13,175 nt of DNA from the NCBI GenBank assembly GCA_910588595.1, contig CAJUQU010000012.1, forward strand, positions 18,444 to 31,618, given 5' to 3'. Numbering within the stretch: position 1 is the stretch's first letter; every line of letters begins with the position of its first letter. Under the pieces are notes generated by a model. It searched no databases. It saw only the letters and a program-made list of their open reading frames with translations, and was not told the origin of the DNA. Below are positions 7,101 to 13,175 of this stretch, piece by piece. The stretch is from an uncultured Lachnospiraceae bacterium (GTDB lineage: Bacteria > Bacillota_A > Clostridia > Lachnospirales > Lachnospiraceae). The translations under genes and the position numbers were made by a program.

Positions 7101-7895
7101 TTACCCCAGCGCCACGTCGAGCACCATCATCACGACAAACCCGACTGCGACACCGATCGTCCCGATATTCGTGTGATCGCCGGACTGTGACTCCGGGATC
7201 AGTTCCTCAACGACAACATAGATCATTGCACCCGCCGCAAACGCCAGGAAATACGGCAGCATCGGTACGATCAGCCCCGCGAGGGCGATCGTCAGCACTG
7301 CCCCCACCGGTTCGACAAGCCCCGAAAGCACACCGTACACAAAAGCTTTTTTGCGCGAAGCCCCCTGGCTCTTTAGCGGCATCGAGATGATCGCACCCTC
7401 CGGGAAGTTCTGGATCGCAATACCAAGTGCCAGCGTAAATGCGCCCGCCATCGTGATCTGTGTATTTTCCAGCAATGCGCCGGCAAATGTAACGCCGACT
7501 GCCATCCCCTCCGGTATATTGTGAAGTGTCACTGCAAACACCATCATCGTCGTCTTTTTTGCCTTTGACCTGATCCCCTCCGGCTTATCTGTATCGAGAT
7601 GCAGATGCGGGATCACACTGTCGAGAAGCAGCAAAAATGCCATCCCTAAGATAAAACCGACCGCGGCTGGTATCCACGCCACTTTCTGCTGCTCCGATGC
7701 CATCTCGATCGAAGGGATCAGAAGCGACCACACCGATGCTGCCACCATCACGCCCGCCGCAAATCCCATCAACAATTTTTCGAGTTTTCTATTCATCTGG
7801 TTTCTCATAAAAAATACCATAGCCGATCCAAGCGAGGTGCCGATGAGCGGTATCATCACACCTGCCGCTGCACTGATATCCATATTGATACCCAT
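7101..7895 (-). CDS. ZIP-family divalent metal transporter
   Basis: Integral membrane protein importing divalent metal ions such as zinc, iron or manganese into the cytoplasm. The product is 264 residues, the usual bacterial ZIP length, with about eight hydrophobic segments. Diagnostic metal-site motifs are LHNIPEGMAVG (HNIPEG at 125-130) and IQNFPEGAIIS (NFPEG at 163-167), with a further VEELIPE at 229-235. A short histidine-bearing loop, HLHLD at 97-101, lies before the HNIPEG segment. The ATG at 7895 is preceded by AAGGAGG (complement of 7904-7910) at eight bases; an in-frame ATG four codons in (MDIS) lacks this site. It belongs to the GufA/ZupT-like group, and metal preference cannot be read from sequence. 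A promoter at 7998-8026 with a palindrome over its start point indicates metal-dependent repression. Confidence 0.94.
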   Translation of the reverse strand: MGINMDISAAAGVMIPLIGTSLGSAMVFFMRNQMNRKLEKLLMGFAAGVMVAASVWSLLIPSIEMASEQQKVAWIPAAVGFILGMAFLLLLDSVIPHLHLDTDKPEGIRSKAKKTTMMVFAVTLHNIPEGMAVGVTFAGALLENTQITMAGAFTLALGIAIQNFPEGAIISMPLKSQGASRKKAFVYGVLSGLVEPVGAVLTIALAGLIVPMLPYFLAFAAGAMIYVVVEELIPESQSGDHTNIGTIGVAVGFVVMMVLDVALG

Positions 7896-7970
7896 GCTGT
7901 ATTCCTCCTTTTTCTTCCTTATTAATATATGCTTTTATCTATTACATGGTTCTTATTACCTGAACACTCT

Positions 7971-7992
7971 TAAGTTAGGAGCGACTAACTTA
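7971..7992. promoter_or_regulatory. Palindromic operator of the ZIP transporter gene
   Basis: A perfect inverted repeat with 8-bp arms, TAAGTTAG and CTAACTTA, separated by six bases (GAGCGA). It begins five bases downstream of the -10 element on the minus strand and covers the predicted start point near 7991, a classical repressor position. The TTAG/CTAA arm cores resemble operators of DtxR/MntR-type metalloregulators, but the class of regulator is an inference. Confidence 0.7.
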
Positions 7993-7997
7993 TAGGT

Positions 7998-8026
7998 ATT
8001 CTACCATATTCTTTTCATGGCGTCAA
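7998..8026 (-). promoter_or_regulatory. Promoter of the ZIP transporter gene
   Basis: On the minus strand TTGACG (8026-8021) and TAGAAT (8003-7998) are spaced by exactly 17 bases, and TGG directly before the -10 gives an extended -10. The start point would fall inside or at the edge of the palindrome at 7971-7992. The resulting leader to the ATG at 7895 is about 95 nt. Confidence 0.75.
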
Positions 8027-8057
8027 CTGTCTATACTATATTTTTGCCCACAGATCT

Positions 8058-8215
8058 GCTATATTGTTACTGTTCACGCCCTAACTAATTCTGACACAAT
8101 TTTACGTAATGAAGGCGCAAACAGCAACCCATTTGCACACAAAATGCTAAAGTGCAAGCATTTTGGCGCACGTTTTTCACTACTTTTATTGACGAGTGAA
8201 CAGTAACGCTATATT
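8058..8215. repeat. Non-coding block bounded by a 12-bp inverted repeat (possible MITE/REP-like element)
   Basis: GTTACTGTTCAC at 8066-8077 and GTGAACAGTAAC at 8196-8207 are exact reverse complements about 120 bp apart. GCTATATT occurs just outside the left arm (8058-8065) and again just outside the right arm (8208-8215) in direct orientation. Inside, CAAAATGC (8140-8147) pairs with GCATTTTG (8158-8165), and TTGCAC (8133-8138) can pair with GTGCAA (8152-8157), which lies in the loop of the first stem. No open frame with a ribosome site is present. The block sits between the divergent ZIP and chemoreceptor promoters and overlaps neither. Whether it is a mobile repeat depends on genome copies, which cannot be seen here. 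Confidence 0.5.
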
Positions 8216-8268
8216 ACACTGCTGCTGTCACCTTTTTTATACAATATCCACAACTCTTGACAAATGCC

Positions 8269-8297
8269 TTGATGATATCAAAATTAAAAGATATAAT
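8269..8297 (+). promoter_or_regulatory. Promoter of the first chemoreceptor gene
   Basis: TTGATG (8269-8274) and a perfect TATAAT (8292-8297) are separated by 17 bases. Transcription would start near 8304, leaving a leader of about 54 nt that contains only a small GGGA-ATA-TCCC hairpin. No sigma-28 type flagellar promoter was found. Confidence 0.7.
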
Positions 8298-8357
8298 ATT
8301 GTCAATATCTGCCACACTGGGAATATCCCGCAACCGCAAAAAGAAAGGACATCACTA

Positions 8358-10235
8358 ATGAAAAAAATATTTACCCAGCGGCTCTTTTACTACATGCTTG
8401 TGGCGCTGATCATCACGATCACAGCTATCTTTGGTCTGCAGACAGCTGTCAACCAGGCAGACAACACCAGCTCCGCCCATGCAAAGCTTGAGGATGTCAA
8501 GGCAAAACTCGCCGCCAATGAGGCGAATGTCGCACAGCTCACTGAGAATCTCAGTGAGAACAACCTTGCAAAAACCAGGGCTTTTGCTGATCTGCTCGCC
8601 GCGGATCAGTCGATCTACGGCAATATGGACAAACTCGTCCAGATCAAGGAACGGCTGATGGTAAATGAACTGCACATTATCGATGAGGACGGTATCATCA
8701 CCAGCAGCACGATCGATTCGTATATCGGTTTTGACATGAAAAGCGGCGAACAGTCCAACGCATTTATGGTCATCGTGGACAATCCATCCATCGAGATCGT
8801 ACAGGAACCACAGGTGAATGTTGCCGAGGGAATCGTGATGCAGTATATCGGCGTGGCAAGAACTGACGACAAGGGACTTGTCCAGGTTGGCGTGCGGCCG
8901 GAAGTGTTGGAGAAAACACTTGCCGGCACAGAGATCTCCGTGGTGCTGAGCGATATCGACTTTGGCGAAAACGGTTATGTCTACGCCATCGACGCCGCAA
9001 GCGGACTGATACTGGCTCATAAAAACCAGGGGCTGATCGGCACCTCTGCCGCTGATGCCGGTTTTCCCTCCAACCTGTCCGGCAAGGGAAAGGCGGTCAT
9101 TGACGGCACCAAAGGTTATTATGTAGCGGAATCCTACAATGGCCAGATCATCGGAACTTTCATGCCGTCAAGTGAATATTATTCCGCACGCCGCAGCCAG
9201 ACACTGGTTGTATCCCTGAGCATGCTGATCATATTTGGCGTGCTGCTGATGATGATCAACCACATGGTCGATGACAAAATCGTGCAGGGAATCAACCGTA
9301 TCTCAAACTCCATGCACGCGATCGCCGATGGAAATTTCAGCATCACCGTCAATGAACAGGGCAATCCTGAATTTGTGATGCTGTCCGACAGCATCAATAA
9401 AATGGTAACTGGCATCCAACAGAGCCTCCGTGAAAACGAAAATCTGGCCGCACAGCAGAAACAGGACATGGAACACAACCAGCTCCTGATACAGAATGTC
9501 AAAAAAGCATGCAAAGATCTAATCGATGTATCCGGGGAGACGCTTGAGCACGCCGAGAACATCTTCAATGGAACCGGTGAACAGGAAAGAGCTGTAGAAG
9601 ATCTGAAACAGACCATGGATCAGCTGACCAAGGAGCTTGGCAGCAGTGTAAATGCCACTGTCACGATCACCACCTCCACCGGAACAACCGCCGAAAAGAT
9701 CGTCCAGACACAGTCGCGCATGCAGCTCCTAAAGGATTCCATGCAGAATATCAGCGATATGTCCATTGAGATCGAAAAGATCATCGGTGAGATTGACTCT
9801 ATCGCACAGCAGACCAATATGCTCTCCCTGAATGCATCGATCGAGGCTGCAAGGGCAGGCGACATGGGCAAGGGGTTTGCCGTCGTGGCAAAACAGGTCG
9901 GCGAGCTTGCTGCCCGCAGCGCACAGGCTGCAAAAGAGACCAACGAACTGATCATGAACTCGATCAGCGCTGTGGAGGACGGACGCGCGATCACTGACCA
10001 GACTGTGGAGGCATTCGATATCGTGGTGGAAAACATCGAACAAACCGATCACAATATCGAGGAGATCACCAATATGGTCAAACAGAATGTCAATATCGTC
10101 TCCCATGCTGTCAGCCAGATCGATCGGATCTCCAACGTCGTGGAAGATAATGTGCGGATCTCCCAGAATACAAAACAGGTTTCCGCAAACATGGCAGACA
10201 TCACAGGAAAACTATTGGAGCTCATTGAATCATAA
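8358..10235 (+). CDS. Methyl-accepting chemotaxis protein with large Cache-like extracellular sensor
   Basis: Transmembrane chemoreceptor that would control the CheA kinase through CheW, 625 residues. The ATG at 8358 was chosen because AAAGGA (8343-8348) lies about nine bases upstream and it opens with a membrane segment (about 10-30); the frame is open further upstream to 8196 but that part has no receptor-like content. The extracellular sensor spans about 31-280 and begins with a coiled-coil-like helix. Segments such as ELHIIDEDGIITSST, GENGYVYAIDAASGLILAH and GYYVAESYNGQIIGTFMP look like the beta strands of a double-Cache (PAS-like) ligand domain. The second membrane segment is about 281-301, followed by HAMP (about 302-355), a long linker helix, and the signalling hairpin with tip IAQQTNMLSLNASIEAARAG (482-501). 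There is no C-terminal pentapeptide tether for CheR. The ligand is unknown. It is the first of two receptor genes on this strand and ends in its own terminator. Confidence 0.95.
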   Translation: MKKIFTQRLFYYMLVALIITITAIFGLQTAVNQADNTSSAHAKLEDVKAKLAANEANVAQLTENLSENNLAKTRAFADLLAADQSIYGNMDKLVQIKERLMVNELHIIDEDGIITSSTIDSYIGFDMKSGEQSNAFMVIVDNPSIEIVQEPQVNVAEGIVMQYIGVARTDDKGLVQVGVRPEVLEKTLAGTEISVVLSDIDFGENGYVYAIDAASGLILAHKNQGLIGTSAADAGFPSNLSGKGKAVIDGTKGYYVAESYNGQIIGTFMPSSEYYSARRSQTLVVSLSMLIIFGVLLMMINHMVDDKIVQGINRISNSMHAIADGNFSITVNEQGNPEFVMLSDSINKMVTGIQQSLRENENLAAQQKQDMEHNQLLIQNVKKACKDLIDVSGETLEHAENIFNGTGEQERAVEDLKQTMDQLTKELGSSVNATVTITTSTGTTAEKIVQTQSRMQLLKDSMQNISDMSIEIEKIIGEIDSIAQQTNMLSLNASIEAARAGDMGKGFAVVAKQVGELAARSAQAAKETNELIMNSISAVEDGRAITDQTVEAFDIVVENIEQTDHNIEEITNMVKQNVNIVSHAVSQIDRISNVVEDNVRISQNTKQVSANMADITGKLLELIES

Positions 10236-10242
10236 ACATACA

Positions 10243-10278
10243 ACAGCTGTCGAAACACTATATCCGGCAGCTGTTTTT
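10243..10278 (+). terminator. Rho-independent terminator after the first chemoreceptor
   Basis: ACAGCTGTCG (10243-10252) pairs with CGGCAGCTGT (10265-10274): a ten-pair stem with one G.U, a 12-nt loop, and a T tract at 10274-10278. It begins eight bases after the receptor stop codon, so the second receptor gene is probably transcribed separately. Confidence 0.85.
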
Positions 10279-10352
10279 GTATAAAATATAGCTTATTTAA
10301 GAATAAAAACACAATTTCTTATAGAAAATCTTATAGAAATTTAATAAATCAT

Positions 10353-10381
10353 TAGACAAAATAGACAAAAAGATGTATAAT
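10353..10381 (+). promoter_or_regulatory. Promoter upstream of the foldback and second chemoreceptor
   Basis: TAGACA (10353-10358) and a perfect TATAAT (10376-10381) are 17 bases apart in an AT-rich stretch. Transcription would start near 10388 and run through the 167-nt foldback towards the receptor at 10863, giving a leader of about 475 nt. This is the best promoter seen in the gap. Confidence 0.6.
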
Positions 10382-10862
10382 TTATCTTGTATATTACTTA
10401 TTTGTCCTGAGCACGTAAACGTCATACACTTGTAACTATTTGGTACCCTGCCATATATGTATTTCTGGATATATGAAAATGCGTGAACTAACCGCCCTAG
10501 TACAGCGTTGCATTAATATCGAAGTAAATAGCGCTTGATATTCGTGTCATCTGTGCGCCTTCAAAGCGATGATATAGTGGACCCTGCGTCTAGCTTTGAA
10601 GGTGTGCGGCGGGCGCGGATAGCGGGTGATATTTACTCGATTATTGGTTTAATGCTGTACTAGTACTCTATTATACAGACGAGTTTCTGGATTCTTACCC
10701 AGTTGTATGAAAGTACTGAACGGTTGAAATAGTCTAACTGCACAGAAGAAATAACGGATATATTATGACACTGCCAGAAAGGATTTGCGTATATCACATT
10801 TCGGGATATACAGATATTTTGTCAGTGCCCAAAAATATAAACAGTAAGGAGAGCCATGAACT
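10382..10862 (+). other. Long non-coding leader region of the second chemoreceptor gene
   Basis: About 480 bp without a credible gene. Besides the foldback at 10497-10663 it holds two short hairpins with similar stems: CATATAT/ATATATG (10452-10458 with 10469-10475) upstream of the foldback, and GTATATC/GATATAC (10789-10795 with 10805-10811) downstream. The receptor ribosome site AAGGAGA is at 10846-10852. No T-rich intrinsic terminator was seen between 10388 and 10862. No c-di-GMP riboswitch core was recognised, although such switches often precede chemoreceptor genes in clostridia. Confidence 0.5.
10497..10663 (+). repeat. 167-nt near-complete foldback (candidate structured RNA or MITE)
   Basis: CTAGTACAGC (10497-10506) is the exact reverse complement of GCTGTACTAG (10654-10663), and pairing continues inward almost without break to CCTTCAAAGC (10558-10567) with GCTTTGAAGG (10593-10602). 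The loop is 10568-10592. Hand alignment as plus-strand RNA gives 51 Watson-Crick and 14 G.U pairs, five mismatched positions (10511, 10531, 10538, 10549, 10550, left-arm numbering) and two single-base bulges (10523, 10641). None of the mismatches is A.C, so the minus strand would fold clearly less well. This argues for a plus-strand RNA, which the promoter at 10353-10381 would produce. The long foldback with exact ends also fits a MITE. No transposase and no clear target-site duplication is visible. Confidence 0.65.
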
Positions 10863-12572
10863 ATGTTAAAAAAATTGAACAATCTACAAATCAGAGACCG
10901 GCTCGTCAGAGCTTTTGTCACAGTCGCCTGCATTATGACTGCAGTGTCCGCGGTTATTTTGATCATGCTGCTTGTTCTCTCGCGGATGTACGCATCTGCG
11001 TTAGTTGATTACGGTTTTGCGCAGGGTGATATCGGACGGGCAATGGCGCAGTTTGCGGATTCCCGTTCCGCGATGCGCGGCATTATCGGCTACGATGAAC
11101 AGGAGGCGATCGAAACCCTGCTCAAGAACCACGAAACCTACAAATCAGAATTCACGCGCGAATTCGACAAACTCGAGTCCGCTATGGTCACTGCAGAAAA
11201 CAAGACACTGTACAATCAAGTAGCGGAAAAACTCGACGATTACTGGGCATATGAGCAGGAAATCATCGACCTGGGCGCAACAGTGGACCGCGAGAAGTGC
11301 AAGATCGCCCAGGACATGGCGCTGGGTGATCTCGCCCCCATATACAATGATATTTACGATGACCTGACACAGATCATGAAGATCAAGGTAGACCGGGGAG
11401 AGTTCATGTCCGCCCTCCTCACCACCGTTGTGATCGTCCTGATCATCGTCATCATCATTATCATTACGATATCGATCATATTTGCACTCTCCCTTGGCCG
11501 GGGGATCGCCAACAGCATCGCTGCTCCGCTCGACGCGATCAAGGATCGCCTGAACATATTTGCACAGGGCGACCTCTCCTCCCCGTTCCCGACTGTTGAC
11601 ACCAAGGATGAGCTTGCCGAGATGGCTGCCACGACCACTAATATGGCAGCTGCATTGCAGTTTATCATCAACGATGTCAAGGATATCCTGAACCAGATGG
11701 CTGATGCTGACTTTACCGCATCAAGCACCGATAAGTCCAAATACGCCGGAGAGTTCGAGGCAATCCTGGACGCGATGGCTCGGCTAAAGAAACAGATGGC
11801 AGAAACACTGCAGTCTGTCAGCGAGGCATCAAATCAGGTCGCTGCGGGTGCCAATAACCTATCCGAAGCCTCACAGAGTCTCGCAGAGGGCGCAACCGAC
11901 CAGGCCGGCGCTGTCGAGGAGATGCAGGCAACCATAACTACAATCTCCGATGATATCCGGGTTACGGCAAACAGCGCAGGAGATTCTTATAACCAGGCTC
12001 GCTCATACGCTGAGGAGGCAGAGCGCAGCCACAGGGAAATGCAGGCGATGATGGACGCGATGACGAGGATCAACGACGCCTCAAAACAGGTTGGCAATAT
12101 CATTTCCGAGATCGAGGACATCGCATCACAGACAAACCTGCTCTCGTTAAACGCTTCCATAGAGGCAGCAAGAGCCGGCGAGGCAGGCAGGGGCTTCTCA
12201 GTCGTTGCAGACCAGATCCGCCAGCTGGCAGAGCAGAGTGCAAACTCCGCTGCGGAGACCAGAACACTGATCGAGACCTCCCTGAGTGCGATCGCCGACG
12301 GAAGCAAGACCGTAGACATCGTAAATGACTCGATCAACCGCGTAGTGGAAGGTATGGAACAGATTGCCCAGTCCTCCAAGTCCATCAGCGAGATGGCAAA
12401 CGACCAGGCTGAGGCAATGAAGCAGGCAGAACAGGGTGTCAGCCAGATTTCCGAAGTTGTACAGTCGAACTCCGCAACGGCAGAGGAAACCTCCGCGACA
12501 AGCGAGGAGCTGTCGGCACAGGCGGCAACACTGGATTCGCTGATCAGCAAATTCCGACTTCCGAACATATAA
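10863..12572 (+). CDS. Methyl-accepting chemotaxis protein with four-helix-bundle-type sensor
   Basis: Second transmembrane chemoreceptor, 569 residues. Membrane segments lie at about 19-40 and 184-209, the second being unusually rich in Ile and Val. Between them an all-helical region of about 140 residues fits a four-helix-bundle ligand domain, smaller than the sensor of the neighbouring receptor. A HAMP domain covers about 210-265, and a second HAMP-like segment (about 266-320, with ILNQMADADFT) precedes the signalling helices. The hairpin tip is IASQTNLLSLNASIEAARAG (420-439). The C-terminus is SKFRLPNI with no CheR tether. The ATG at 10863 has AAGGAGA (10846-10852) ten bases upstream. A closer ATG at 10856 is out of frame and closes after about 50 codons. 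Two receptor genes side by side imply motility or chemotaxis, though no che or flagellar gene is in the window. Confidence 0.95.
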   Translation: MLKKLNNLQIRDRLVRAFVTVACIMTAVSAVILIMLLVLSRMYASALVDYGFAQGDIGRAMAQFADSRSAMRGIIGYDEQEAIETLLKNHETYKSEFTREFDKLESAMVTAENKTLYNQVAEKLDDYWAYEQEIIDLGATVDREKCKIAQDMALGDLAPIYNDIYDDLTQIMKIKVDRGEFMSALLTTVVIVLIIVIIIIITISIIFALSLGRGIANSIAAPLDAIKDRLNIFAQGDLSSPFPTVDTKDELAEMAATTTNMAAALQFIINDVKDILNQMADADFTASSTDKSKYAGEFEAILDAMARLKKQMAETLQSVSEASNQVAAGANNLSEASQSLAEGATDQAGAVEEMQATITTISDDIRVTANSAGDSYNQARSYAEEAERSHREMQAMMDAMTRINDASKQVGNIISEIEDIASQTNLLSLNASIEAARAGEAGRGFSVVADQIRQLAEQSANSAAETRTLIETSLSAIADGSKTVDIVNDSINRVVEGMEQIAQSSKSISEMANDQAEAMKQAEQGVSQISEVVQSNSATAEETSATSEELSAQAATLDSLISKFRLPNI

Positions 12573-12601
12573 AATGCATACATAACCAAATAAAAATACA
12601 C

Positions 12602-12633
12602 AAAAAAAAGGGTTGTCGCCACAACCCTTTTTT
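12602..12633. terminator. Bidirectional terminator between the chemoreceptor and pyrC
   Basis: GGGTTGT (12610-12616) pairs with ACAACCC (12621-12627) across a four-base loop, CGCC. It is flanked by eight A (12602-12609) and six T (12628-12633), so it gives a U tract on either strand. It serves the receptor on the plus strand and dihydroorotase on the minus strand; the pyrC stop codon (12634-12632) overlaps the T tract. Confidence 0.9.
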
Positions 12634-13175
12634 ATTGTGTGTCAACCAAGCTGTCAGCCTGATATGCAATCTTCCCATCCACGATCGTATATTTCACCAC
12701 GCCTTTCAGTCTCTTTCCTGCAGATGGCGAATTAGAAGACCGAGACACAAAATCTTTCATAACCTGCGATGCATTGGCATCAAAGATGACAATATCGGCA
12801 GGGCTCCCCTGCGTCAATGTACCGGCGGATAGTCCGTACATCTGCGCAGGACCTGTCGCCATCCTCTCGATCAGCTGCATTATAGTAAGGTGCCCCTGAT
12901 CAACCAGATTCGTGATGCCAAGCGCCAGCGCTGTCTCCAGACCGATAATGCCGCTCGGTGCATCCGTGATCGGTCTTGCCTTTTCCTCCTTGCTGTGCGG
13001 CGCATGATCTGTGGCGATGATATCGATCGTACCATCACGCAGTCCTTCTATGATCGCCAGTCGGTCTGTCTCCTCACGCAGTGGGGGATTCATCTTGGCA
13101 AGTGTACCATACTCGATCACCGCCTCCTGCGTCAGACTAAAATGATGCGGCGTCGCCTCCGCGTGAATGTTGTTC
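12632..13175 (-). CDS. pyrC: Dihydroorotase, C-terminal part (5' end beyond the window)
   Basis: Zinc amidohydrolase of pyrimidine synthesis that interconverts N-carbamoyl-L-aspartate and dihydroorotate in the cytoplasm. The frame is open from the right edge for 181 residues and ends at TAA (12634-12632). Visible motifs of the class I enzyme are HAEATPHHFSL at the cut end (metal-binding His region), KMNPPLRE (substrate-binding Asn and Arg), IIATDHAPHSKEEK with the catalytic Asp, and IIGLETALAL. The ending (SPADIVIFD, then KGVVKYTIVDGKIAY) is the usual C-terminal beta sandwich of amidohydrolases. Full-length relatives have about 420-430 residues, so roughly 240 N-terminal residues lie outside. 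The first in-window GTG (13120) is internal, not a start. No inactivating change is visible. Confidence 0.93.
   Translation of the reverse strand, partial: NNIHAEATPHHFSLTQEAVIEYGTLAKMNPPLREETDRLAIIEGLRDGTIDIIATDHAPHSKEEKARPITDAPSGIIGLETALALGITNLVDQGHLTIMQLIERMATGPAQMYGLSAGTLTQGSPADIVIFDANASQVMKDFVSRSSNSPSAGKRLKGVVKYTIVDGKIAYQADSLVDTQ

Noticed and set aside
10473..10538. 22-codon open frame (21 residues, MKMRELTALV start) entering the foldback
   Set aside because: It could be a leader peptide, but it has no convincing ribosome site and such a short frame is expected by chance. It is worth revisiting only if the leader is shown to be transcribed.
10497..10663. Retron msr-msd RNA
   Set aside because: Flanking inverted repeats and a long stem are retron-like, but no reverse transcriptase is encoded nearby and the conserved branching G context could not be identified.
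10735..10765. Sigma-28-like promoter (TAAC, 15 bases, ACGGATAT)
   Set aside because: The spacing fits but several positions differ from TAAA and GCCGATAA, so it is too weak to call.
10664..10862. c-di-GMP riboswitch before the second chemoreceptor
   Set aside because: Such switches are common before clostridial chemoreceptors, but the conserved core and tetraloop-receptor segments were not found here.

Overview
The window looks like a chromosomal segment of a Gram-positive clostridial gut bacterium, most likely a Lachnospiraceae member. This is inferred from the gene families (Bce-type peptide-sensing module, clostridial-style chemoreceptors, S11 carboxypeptidase with a Cu-amine-oxidase-like N-terminal domain), strong AGGAGG ribosome sites, sigma-A type promoters, and moderately GC-rich genes separated by AT-rich gaps. 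No rRNA, tRNA, CRISPR array, transposase or phage gene was seen.

Layout. (1) 1-4734, minus strand: a Bce-type antimicrobial-peptide sensing/resistance module in the order response regulator, intramembrane-sensing histidine kinase, ABC ATPase, large FtsX-like permease (cut by the window start). Between kinase and ATPase lies the C-terminal remnant of an unrelated AAA-ATPase/PD-(D/E)XK protein. The regulator gene has a near-consensus promoter. The ABC genes have their own weak, extended -10 promoter preceded by two 10-bp direct repeats exactly 20 bp apart, a plausible site for the response regulator. (2) 4829-7093, plus strand: an unrecognised membrane-anchored extracytoplasmic protein followed by a secreted D-Ala-D-Ala carboxypeptidase, probably one operon acting at the cell envelope. 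(3) 7101-8026, minus strand: a ZIP-family metal transporter whose promoter is followed at once by a perfect 8-6-8 palindrome over the start point, a likely metalloregulator operator. (4) 8058-8215: a non-coding block bounded by a 12-bp inverted repeat. (5) 8269-12633, plus strand: two methyl-accepting chemotaxis proteins with different sensor regions, separated by about 630 bp without a credible gene. That gap holds a terminator, a promoter and a 167-nt foldback. (6) 12632-13175, minus strand: the C-terminal part of dihydroorotase (pyrC), convergent with the second chemoreceptor and sharing a bidirectional terminator.

The most unusual item is the foldback at 10497-10663. By hand it pairs almost end to end: 65 pairs, 14 of them G.U wobbles when read as plus-strand RNA. 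None of its mismatches is A.C, so the structure looks favoured on the plus strand, the strand that a good upstream promoter would transcribe. It may be a structured leader or small RNA of the second chemoreceptor gene, or a MITE-like repeat. Genome copy number would decide. No complete new defence or metabolic system is evident.
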